This document shows positions 44,306 through 51,319 of a stretch of DNA of 51,319 bases, piece after piece. The stretch is taken from positions 1-51,319 of the forward strand of contig CAMXBD010000003.1 of assembly GCA_947179245.1 (NCBI GenBank), given 5' to 3'. The notes beneath the pieces are model-generated. The model worked only from the letters and a program-made list of their open reading frames with translations, did not search any database and was not told where the DNA came from. Both the position numbers and the translations under genes were made by a program. The first letter of the stretch is position 1; every line of letters begins with the position of its first letter. This DNA is from an uncultured Lachnospiraceae bacterium (GTDB lineage Bacteria > Bacillota > Clostridia > Lachnospirales > Lachnospiraceae).

Positions 44306-46225
44306 CTACGCCGTTTCAAACTTCCACTTTTCCCCAGCCTTGTCTATTTCACTTTGAAGCCACATCTCCAGACTCATCATACGGAATAATTCGTCTGCCC
44401 AATTTTTATCTCCATTTAAATGTTCTGTATAAATTTGTTCTATCGAATCACTATCCACTATGTTCCTCTCTCTAAATGCATCAATGTATTCTTTTATTTT
44501 CTCTCTAAACCGCTCATCTCCCACCCATTTGTCAAAAGGCGCCGGAAATCCCATTTTACTTCTTCGACGGAATATTTCTCTAGGCAGATACTTTTTACAG
44601 CTTTTCCGCATGATATACTTTGTCCATCTCCCACGTATTTTGTATTGATCCGGAAGTGTATAAGAAAACTCCACTAACCTGTAGTCCAGAAAAGGAAGTC
44701 TTACTTCCAAGGATCTTGCCATGCTATTACGGTCAACATCGTGCAGAATACGCGGCAGTATTTTATACCAAAATCGTAAGTAAAGATCTTTATCCAATTC
44801 ACTGACTATAGACCCGTTTTTCTGTAAATTATTTTCTAAATCTATTGTATCAAATCCATCTTTGTATTTTATCTTCACATCAGATACTTTACGGAAACCT
44901 TTTCTTTCTCTCTCTTTCTTTAACTCCCTATACCCCCGTGCTCCTAATGTTTTTAATAACAAATCTTTATTCAATAAATACATTTTGTCCGGCCATTCAT
45001 TTTGAACCGACAACACCAATTTAACGGCCTGTATCTTGGAACTAAAAGTGTTCTTCCGCAATAGTTCTTTGAGCTTTGCATTATAAAAAGTAAGATATCC
45101 GCCAAAGAGTTCATCCGCTCCCTGACCATCCAGAAGAACTTTGACCTGTTTATCCACCCCACGATACACGCAGTAACCACTATAAGGACTTGCGCTATGA
45201 CAGGGTCCGTCATGATAATATATCAAGTCTTTGATGTCCTGCATGATATCTTCCGATTGTTCCGGATATATATAATGCGGTATCGCATCCGCATATTCAT
45301 TCATGCAATCAATAAATTCTCTCTCATCACAATTCTTTTCATTATATATTGAAGAAAATGTGTGCATCTTCGTATGAAATTTTTTACAAGAAATACCTAC
45401 TATCGTACTGGAATCCAGTCCTCCTGACAAACTTGCCCCTACTTCCACATCAGCACGCAATCTTATCCTGATAGAATCCTCTAGCAGTTCACGAAATTTT
45501 TTGTACGGATTTCCGTACTTCCATCTATTTTGAAATTCTGCGACGTTAATCTCCCAATATTTCTGATACTCCTTTGTTTTCGTATGCAGATCGTATATCA
45601 TATTATGGCTTTTAGGGAAATTATGAATATTTCTATAAAAAGTATGTTCATCCAGATCTTCCTGAACCCCTCTCAGATATCTCGCAATCTGTGTAATATC
45701 TGCAAGCTTCTCTTGAGGTCTTATGGCTGTAATACATTTAATCTCCGATGCAAATATGATTTCCTCTTCCGATTCATAAATATATAATGGTTTCACCCCA
45801 AAACGATCCCTTGAAATAAAAACCTGTTTTCGCATAGTATCATATAGAACGATGCTCCACATACCATTAAAACATTGGCTGCACTCTTTTCCCCAATAGC
45901 GATACGCTTCTATAATCACTTCTGTATCCGTCTCAGTACAAAACTTTGCACCTTCTTTTTGCAATTCTTCTTTCAGCTCTATATAATTATATATTTCACC
46001 ATTAAAAATCAGGACAAATCTCCTATCATAACTTATCATCGGCTGACTGCCACTGTCTGTCAAATCTACAATCGAGAGCCTTCGATGTCCGAGTCCGATA
46101 TTATGATCTATATAGATTCCCTCCGAATCCGGTCCCCGATGCGCCATTATGTCATTCATTTTCCGGATTTCAGCTTCATCTACCCTGCCATTTTGTTTAT
46201 TTATTATTCCTGCAATCCCACACAT
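44306..46225 (-). CDS. asnB: Glutamine-hydrolysing asparagine synthase
   Basis: The 639-aa product has an N-terminal class II glutamine amidotransferase domain with the nucleophile Cys at position 2 (MCGIAGIINKQNG) and FNGEIYNYIEL. The C-terminal ATP-pyrophosphatase synthetase domain has the PP-loop ASLSGGLDSSTIVGI near 265-280 and the later DGQGADELFGGYLTFYN. It is AsnB by family. In a glycan operon it may instead amidate a uronic acid or another carboxylate, as AsnB-like proteins do in some O-antigen loci. The ATG is 7 nt past the stop of the 154-aa gene; the SD is weak, suggesting coupling. Confidence 0.9.
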   Translation of the reverse strand: MCGIAGIINKQNGRVDEAEIRKMNDIMAHRGPDSEGIYIDHNIGLGHRRLSIVDLTDSGSQPMISYDRRFVLIFNGEIYNYIELKEELQKEGAKFCTETDTEVIIEAYRYWGKECSQCFNGMWSIVLYDTMRKQVFISRDRFGVKPLYIYESEEEIIFASEIKCITAIRPQEKLADITQIARYLRGVQEDLDEHTFYRNIHNFPKSHNMIYDLHTKTKEYQKYWEINVAEFQNRWKYGNPYKKFRELLEDSIRIRLRADVEVGASLSGGLDSSTIVGISCKKFHTKMHTFSSIYNEKNCDEREFIDCMNEYADAIPHYIYPEQSEDIMQDIKDLIYYHDGPCHSASPYSGYCVYRGVDKQVKVLLDGQGADELFGGYLTFYNAKLKELLRKNTFSSKIQAVKLVLSVQNEWPDKMYLLNKDLLLKTLGARGYRELKKERERKGFRKVSDVKIKYKDGFDTIDLENNLQKNGSIVSELDKDLYLRFWYKILPRILHDVDRNSMARSLEVRLPFLDYRLVEFSYTLPDQYKIRGRWTKYIMRKSCKKYLPREIFRRRSKMGFPAPFDKWVGDERFREKIKEYIDAFRERNIVDSDSIEQIYTEHLNGDKNWADELFRMMSLEMWLQSEIDKAGEKWKFETA

Positions 46226-46232
46226 AACGTTC

Positions 46233-46697
46233 TCATTTACATCCTTTTACTTTCTTCTCAAACCAATATAGCAAAGTAATATATGTCTTAACCACGCTTA
46301 CCAGCAAATCATGTGTCCGCGAAAACATAATCTCTTTATTCAGATCATAGGTCACAATCTCATCCTTACGTATCACCTTATAATATGCCTTGCAATACCG
46401 CAATTCTGAAATAACAGCGTAAACTTCCCAATAAGTATAAATATTATTAAGATCAGGAGACGGTACCCATATTTCATGAAATTTAATGTCCGGTATCCGG
46501 TTTTCTTCCATGATCGTTTTATAATCTATATATTTCCCCTTTGTACCTATACAGTGAATCCCCAACCCTAATCCATTATAAATACTCGTTTCATTCTCTG
46601 GCATAACAATATAAACATTATTATTTAACGTATCAATATTACCGAGCAGATGTTTTGTTCTCTCTTCATTTACCGTCTTAAAAATTAAAACATTCAT
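46233..46697 (-). CDS. 154-aa hypothetical protein, first gene of the minus glycan operon
   Basis: I do not recognise this product. It is 154 aa and soluble, starting with a strand-like MNVLIFKTVNEERTKHLLGNI, with an alternating strand/helix look (NNVYIVMPENETSIYNGLG) and an aromatic, basic C-terminus (VKTYITLLYWFEKKVKG). The look suggests a small alpha/beta fold or a remnant of a GT-B-like domain. AAGGGG precedes the ATG and a possible promoter lies upstream. It is tightly coupled to asnB. Confidence 0.65.
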   Translation of the reverse strand: MNVLIFKTVNEERTKHLLGNIDTLNNNVYIVMPENETSIYNGLGLGIHCIGTKGKYIDYKTIMEENRIPDIKFHEIWVPSPDLNNIYTYWEVYAVISELRYCKAYYKVIRKDEIVTYDLNKEIMFSRTHDLLVSVVKTYITLLYWFEKKVKGCK

Positions 46698-46730
46698 CCT
46701 AATCCCCTTACAAATATATCACATGATTCT

Positions 46731-46760
46731 ATTTTACCATCCACTCCTCATTTGCGTAAA
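46731..46760 (-). promoter_or_regulatory. Possible promoter of the minus-strand glycan operon
   Basis: TTTACG, an 18-nt spacer and TAAAAT lie on the minus strand ahead of the 154-aa gene. It is moderate in quality, but it is the only candidate in the divergent region for this strand. Confidence 0.45.
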
Positions 46761-46828
46761 CAAAAATCTTTATCATACCATACGCACATCCATAGACCAT
46801 CACTTTATATCCCATATTATTTTCTATA

Positions 46829-46856
46829 TTGAAACACCGCTTTTTTATGATAGAAT
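46829..46856 (+). promoter_or_regulatory. Promoter of the plus-strand radical SAM / GT2 pair
   Basis: TTGAAA, a 16-nt spacer and TAGAAT lie 40 nt ahead of the ATG, followed by a CAGGGGGATC SD region. Confidence 0.6.
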
Positions 46857-46895
46857 AATAGAGAATCATTTTGTCATTCAGGGGGATCAAATCAT

Positions 46896-48968
46896 ATGAT
46901 AGAACTTAAAAATATTCAGGAATTTGAACAATGGCTGGTTGCACAAAATAAAATATATCTTTACGGTGCTGGTAAAATGTGTGACAAGTTGATAAAAAAA
47001 ATACATCATATGGGCTTAAAGGACTCTGTTCAAAGTATTTTGGTTTCAGATATCAGCCATACTTTCAAAACATTATTCGGCGTAAATGCCGTAAAATTTA
47101 ACGCAAATGAGATATCCCGAGAAATACCCATCTTACTTGCTGTTGCCGGTTTGCCCCAAAAAGAAATTATGGCTTTTCTTCAACAACAAAATATCAATCA
47201 TTTTGTAATATTATCAGACGATTTTGAAAACAAGTTAAATGAAAATCTAAACCAGATAGAAGCCCCTGAATTAAAGGAAAAAATATATGATTATTCCAAA
47301 AATAATAGCGGACAGGCTCCAAAAGATATTTTGTTCTTATCCCCTCCATATTGGGATTTCCACTCACCTTTCAGTGCAGTACCCTGCCTTGTTGCCGAAT
47401 TAAAGCAGCATGGTTATTCCGTGGCTCAATACGACATTGGTATTCATTGCATACACCATTTAATTCATGAAAAGTGGAAAGAATCCGCCGAGCAGTGCTT
47501 AACCGAATCTTTCTATAACAATACATTCAAAAATTACGAAAATAATGAATATTCTTCCTATGAGGAATACAGGGATGACATGTGGTTTTTCAAATCAGAT
47601 GGATTTGATGTGGCTCTGGTTAAAACCAGATATTTTGAATTAAACGCTGTACAAAAAAGAGTTTTGGAAGCATTTTACTCCAAAATTTATCTTTTTGACA
47701 TAACAGATATAGATTTTGACAGATGCAGCAATCTGGAATCAGAAATTAACCAATGGTATTCACGGAATATGCTTGAGACTTTATTTACCGAGGGACTCAA
47801 AGAAATATTCATCAACATCCCGAAAGTTATCGGTATTTCAATTACCAGTACCTGTCAGTTTATTCCCGGCTGTATTTTAGCGGAGTTAATCAAGCACTGC
47901 CGACCGGACGTCAAAATTATTTTGGGTGGAAGCTGTGCAGATTTATTTGCGAACAGTTCTTATGCCCCAAAAACAGATATCAAGAAATATTTTGATTATA
48001 TTATTATCGGAGAAGGTGAAACTGCCCTTGTTAATCTTATGCGACATTTCGATAATATGGCTGCTTTGGATACCATTCCTAACTTAATGTTCATAGACTC
48101 CGACAATGAAATCCGTTATACAAAACAAATTGTTGAAGATGTCACCAGACTTCCCGCACCGGATTATGACGGCTTAAATCTGGATTTGTATCTGGCTCCA
48201 GAACTTACCCTGCCTTACCAGACCTCCAGAGGCTGCCATTACGGATATTGTGCTTTTTGTAATCATGATGAAAAATACAGGCATAACTATCGTTCCAAAC
48301 AAATGGATACGGTTGTGAAAGACTTATTATCACTATCCGGGAAATACAACAACAAATGTTTCCAATTCGTAGACGAAGCGATCCGTCCCGATTGTTTTAA
48401 AGATATGATCGAAGAAATGGATAAACACAAGGAATTCAAAGAAATGAAATGGTTCTACTACTCCAGAGTCAGCCGTAAGTATGATGAAGAGTTATTAAGA
48501 AAAGCGCACGCCAACGGCTGTGAAATGGTCATGTTTGGAGTCGAAAGTTTCAACCAGAGACTGCTAAATTTTATAAAGAAAGGTATTACCGCAGATACAT
48601 CAAAATATTGTCTGGAATTGTTTCACAAATGCGGTATAAAAACTTATGCATGGTTATTGTGTAACCTGCCCTCCGAAACACTTGAAGAAGCCAAAGAAGA
48701 TTTAGAAGAGGTAAAGCGAATGCATAAATATATCGATGCATTCTCAGTCGGTGTATTTCGTTTAGAACGTAATACAGATATGTACATCAGCCCGGAAAAA
48801 TATAACATAATAAGCATTAACCCAGATGATCCGCGGAAATTTCAATCCCATAAAGATAATGTACCGATTGATAAAAACAGCATTTTGAATTTTGCCGCGC
48901 AAGAGTACTCACGCTATCAAAAGGAATGCCATGCCTTGGGAAACAGATATACGATTTTTTTTGAATGA
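46896..48968 (+). CDS. B12-type radical SAM protein with N-terminal Rossmann module
   Basis: The 690-aa product has a YGAG Rossmann-like module at about 15-110 (NKIYLYGAGKMCDKLIKKI, IPILLAVAGLPQKEIMAFL). A cobalamin-binding type domain is split at about 143-200 and 310-385 (ILFLSPPYWDFHSPFSAVPCL, VKIILGGSCADLF, YIIIGEGETALVNLM). A radical SAM domain follows at about 435-650. The cluster motif is SRGCHYGYCAFCNHD (Cys 447, 452, 455), that is CX4CX2C instead of CX3CX2C. Typical later elements are FQFVDEAIRPD and MVMFGVESFNQRLLNFIKKG. The cobalamin DxHxxG motif is not evident. Predicted role: radical methylation or rearrangement of a glycan, lipid or peptide in the same pathway as the divergent locus. 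Substrate unknown. Confidence 0.87.
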   Translation: MIELKNIQEFEQWLVAQNKIYLYGAGKMCDKLIKKIHHMGLKDSVQSILVSDISHTFKTLFGVNAVKFNANEISREIPILLAVAGLPQKEIMAFLQQQNINHFVILSDDFENKLNENLNQIEAPELKEKIYDYSKNNSGQAPKDILFLSPPYWDFHSPFSAVPCLVAELKQHGYSVAQYDIGIHCIHHLIHEKWKESAEQCLTESFYNNTFKNYENNEYSSYEEYRDDMWFFKSDGFDVALVKTRYFELNAVQKRVLEAFYSKIYLFDITDIDFDRCSNLESEINQWYSRNMLETLFTEGLKEIFINIPKVIGISITSTCQFIPGCILAELIKHCRPDVKIILGGSCADLFANSSYAPKTDIKKYFDYIIIGEGETALVNLMRHFDNMAALDTIPNLMFIDSDNEIRYTKQIVEDVTRLPAPDYDGLNLDLYLAPELTLPYQTSRGCHYGYCAFCNHDEKYRHNYRSKQMDTVVKDLLSLSGKYNNKCFQFVDEAIRPDCFKDMIEEMDKHKEFKEMKWFYYSRVSRKYDEELLRKAHANGCEMVMFGVESFNQRLLNFIKKGITADTSKYCLELFHKCGIKTYAWLLCNLPSETLEEAKEDLEEVKRMHKYIDAFSVGVFRLERNTDMYISPEKYNIISINPDDPRKFQSHKDNVPIDKNSILNFAAQEYSRYQKECHALGNRYTIFFE

Positions 48969-49046
48969 AAATGATAGAACATATAAGCATAAAAGAATGG
49001 CAAATTATCCAAATAATATATACAAATGTAACGGGAGACTGTTAAA

Positions 49047-50351
49047 ATGAAAATAAGCACAATTATTCCGGTATATAATGCAGAAAAATACATAGCGCGC
49101 TGTCTGGATAGCATTTTGAACCAAGGTATTGAATCCCATGAAATTATCTGCGTGGATGACGGTTCCACCGACCATTCTTTAGAAATCCTAAGGAACTATG
49201 AAAAAGCACATGAAAACATCCATGTATTAACACAAAAAAACAGCTATGCCGGGGCTGCGCGAAATAACGGACTGGCGATTGCCATGGGGGAATATGTCCA
49301 CTTTATGGATGCGGATGACTATGTCCTGCCCGGCGCATATGCCAAAGTCTATGAAACTGCCAAAGTATTATCGGCAGACTACGTTAAAACAAGAAGCAAG
49401 ACCTTCGATATGCAGTCGGGCAATTTAATCGATAATAATTATTTCTCCATGTCCGGATTCCCTGACAACATTTATGGAAAAGTCTGCTCCTTGAGTGATT
49501 GTCAGGATGTCCTCCTCAAAACAGCAAGAGCCCCATGGACAAGTTTTGTAAAAAGAAGTTATCTGATGGAGCATAATATCAGATTTAACTCCCTTAAATG
49601 CGTAAATGACCGTTCTTTTTATATGGATGTCATCATGCACACAAATAGAATCGTCATCTGTGATTGTTATATGGTATGCTATCAAATCAATAACAAAAAA
49701 TCGTTAATGGGAATTAGAAATGACAATTTTATATGTCTTATAGAGTCATATCAAATTATAAAAGATATGGTCGCAGATATGCCATGCGATCTAAAAAAGA
49801 AAGTACTCGGATATGAATTCAAAAGCTTAGCGGGACCATATGCAAAATTAAACACAACGCAGCAAAAAGAAATTGAAGATGTATTGAAACCTTTTCTGGA
49901 AAATATCGTTTGGAGTGAGTTGGACGGAAATGTCCTTGCTGCTTCTGTTTCAAAACCTATATATGAACTTATGAATATAGAATTTCCAGATAATTATCAG
50001 ATAAACAGCCTCTCCACATTGACAGATCTCTATACAAATTCGCGCGAAATAATTCTGTACGGCGCCGGAACAGTGTGCCTTGCGCTGATACAGTACCTTG
50101 CGAAATACAACTATAATCTGAACAGAATACAGTGTATCGCAGTGTCTGATAAGGCAAATAATCCCGATTGTATCATGGGGATTCCAGTACGTTCCGTGGA
50201 AGAATGCAATATAAGCTCCACCACTGAGATTATCATCGCTACTTTTGAGAATGTGCAGCTTGCGATTTATCACGGATTATCATTGGGCACTTCCTGTAAT
50301 ATACGTGGAATTACTGATTACTTATATACATTACTTCAACAGGAAATCTAA
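49047..50351 (+). CDS. GT2 glycosyltransferase with C-terminal Rossmann module
   Basis: The 434-aa product has an N-terminal GT2 domain (ISTIIPVYNAEKYIARCLDS, CVDDGSTDHSLEILRNY, FMDADDYVLPGAYAKVY). The Rossmann-like module lies at about 330-430 (REIILYGAGTVCLALIQYL, IQCIAVSDKANNPDCIMGI, TEIIIATFENVQLAI). It is the fourth GT2 with this architecture in the window. It lies 78 nt after the radical SAM gene, with a GGGAG SD. Its stop codon overlaps the convergent GT4 stop by 4 bp. Confidence 0.88.
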   Translation: MKISTIIPVYNAEKYIARCLDSILNQGIESHEIICVDDGSTDHSLEILRNYEKAHENIHVLTQKNSYAGAARNNGLAIAMGEYVHFMDADDYVLPGAYAKVYETAKVLSADYVKTRSKTFDMQSGNLIDNNYFSMSGFPDNIYGKVCSLSDCQDVLLKTARAPWTSFVKRSYLMEHNIRFNSLKCVNDRSFYMDVIMHTNRIVICDCYMVCYQINNKKSLMGIRNDNFICLIESYQIIKDMVADMPCDLKKKVLGYEFKSLAGPYAKLNTTQQKEIEDVLKPFLENIVWSELDGNVLAASVSKPIYELMNIEFPDNYQINSLSTLTDLYTNSREIILYGAGTVCLALIQYLAKYNYNLNRIQCIAVSDKANNPDCIMGIPVRSVEECNISSTTEIIIATFENVQLAIYHGLSLGTSCNIRGITDYLYTLLQQEI

Positions 50352-51319
50352 AATTCCTTTAAAATATCAGTTGAATGCTCAATGACATATTGATAATACC
50401 GGACCAGCTTTTTAACCATAATCTCTGGCGCCAGTTTATCGATCCGCCTCCTTGCCTTTCTTCCCATTTCTGTTTTCTGCGCTTCATTCATGGCTGCCGC
50501 TTCATTCATTTTATCCAGCAGGCTCTCCGAGTCACCCGGAATACATAATAAGCCATTTTCGCCATCATCAATTAGCTGCTCATAACTAGCACCGTCGGTT
50601 CCAATTACAACCCTTTCAAAATACATCGCTTCCATACATGTATTAGAAAAATTTTCGATGAAAGACGGGCAAATAACAAAATCTGCCTGCATAACAATCG
50701 GATATAATGAATTATGCGGAAGGGCTTTCACATAAATGAATCGATCTCGATATTTTCCAGCCCCGTTTCTCAAAGATCGTACTAAGTTTTCTTTACATCC
50801 GCCCTGCTCAATACCGCAGCATACAAAGTAATACTCCCGATTCAGTTCTAAAAACCGCTCTAATATATTTGCGATTACTAAAACGCCTTTTGTAATCGTT
50901 AATCGACCAAAGAAAAGAAAATATTTTTTTCCTTCTAATCTATTATGATATACGCTGGCGTCATATTCACTGCATTCATTCCAAAACGGCGTTTCGATAA
51001 CCTGAACTCGTCTGTGAGTATCCTTTGCAAATGCATTTGCATTAACTTTGCTTGGTGCAAACACTGCTGTACACCTTTTAGCTGCCAAGCGTTGCAGGAA
51101 TGCCCGTGTATTTGCTATCGTTTTATTTGGATAGTCTCTATAGTACAATTTATCATAACTGGATAATCTCATAGTGGCTGGAATCTTCCCATAATATAAA
51201 ATTGACCAGCTCCGTATGGAAGAAAATTGAATAATATCCACTTTTCTTATACTGATAAGTTCTGAAATTTTTCTATTAACAATAATTATAAAACTGTAGT
51301 GTTTTGGAATTTCTGAAAG
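50348..51319 (-). CDS. GT4 family glycosyltransferase, 5' end beyond the window
   Basis: This is a GT-B glycosyltransferase of family 4 type. FLFFGRLTITKGVLVIANIL marks the start of the nucleotide-sugar binding domain. The family ExxxxxxxE motif lies in SFIENFSNTCMEAMYF, followed by VIGTDGASYEQLIDDGENG. The ORF track begins at an internal GTG (51241), but the frame is open through to the last base of the window (reading ...IIIVNRKISELISIRKVDIIQF). The true start therefore lies outside and the gene is partial. It is convergent with the GT2 gene and adds another sugar transfer step to the locus. Confidence 0.85.
   Translation of the reverse strand, partial: LSEIPKHYSFIIIVNRKISELISIRKVDIIQFSSIRSWSILYYGKIPATMRLSSYDKLYYRDYPNKTIANTRAFLQRLAAKRCTAVFAPSKVNANAFAKDTHRRVQVIETPFWNECSEYDASVYHNRLEGKKYFLFFGRLTITKGVLVIANILERFLELNREYYFVCCGIEQGGCKENLVRSLRNGAGKYRDRFIYVKALPHNSLYPIVMQADFVICPSFIENFSNTCMEAMYFERVVIGTDGASYEQLIDDGENGLLCIPGDSESLLDKMNEAAAMNEAQKTEMGRKARRRIDKLAPEIMVKKLVRYYQYVIEHSTDILKEF

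Noticed and set aside
50348-51241. GT4 gene starting at GTG 51241
   Set aside because: The frame stays open to the end of the window and the upstream residues look like the first GT-B strands, so the start is outside the window.

Overview
The window looks like chromosomal DNA of an anaerobic, probably motile gut Firmicute of the Lachnospiraceae type (Clostridium cluster XIVa). The pointers are a short flagellin, a ptb-buk butyrate pair, c-di-GMP proteins (HD-GYP and GGDEF-EAL), Firmicute-type SD sequences, a split AICAR transformylase plus archaeal-type (PurO-like) IMP cyclohydrolase, DUF975 and DUF4422 proteins, and an AAA/PD-(D/E)XK gene typical of gut anaerobes. This is inferred from gene content; no rRNA or tRNA gene is present to fix the taxon. 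Most genes are on the minus strand.

Left part (1-16.7 kb). A flagellin gene with its own vegetative-type promoter lies downstream of a probable six-gene minus-strand signalling operon. In transcription order this is an exported Asp-rich Ig-like protein, a membrane-anchored FecR-domain protein, a CHASE2-class III nucleotide cyclase, a TIM-barrel sugar isomerase/epimerase-like protein, a GAF-HD-GYP phosphodiesterase and Tex. Divergent from it are three plus-strand genes: a small membrane protein, an HExxH SprA-like protein and a DUF975 membrane protein. They run head-on into a minus-strand MoxR ATPase / DUF58 / transglutaminase set.

Middle part (16.8-30.5 kb), housekeeping. It holds secA-prfB, where prfB needs a +1 programmed frameshift that splits it in the ORF track, and ptb-buk for butyrate formation from butyryl-CoA. 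A 56-aa ORF has a structured leader. A purine/c-di-GMP run carries guaB, a PocR-GAF-PAS-GGDEF-EAL protein, a PurO-like IMP cyclohydrolase and the stand-alone AICAR transformylase. The last two are separated by a 153-bp near-perfect palindrome. A two-TM protein with a structured leader follows.

Right part (30.6-51.3 kb), more AT-rich and accessory. A SAMHD1-like HD phosphohydrolase is paired with a 121-aa unknown. Then comes a surface-glycan type locus: epimerase, DUF4422 glycosyltransferase, three GT2 enzymes, a Rossmann-radical SAM-pyruvyltransferase fusion, a membrane-anchored Rossmann protein, an AAA/PD-(D/E)XK gene, an asparagine synthase and a 154-aa unknown, all minus. Divergently there are a B12-type radical SAM protein and a fourth GT2, and a GT4 runs off the right edge. 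The main observation is that eight of these proteins carry the same kind of YGAG-type Rossmann module, placed at the N-terminus, at the C-terminus or standing alone with a membrane anchor. I infer a glycan assembly or modification system tied together by this module. Its chemistry (two radical SAM enzymes, a pyruvyltransferase, an amidotransferase) suggests an unusually decorated polymer.
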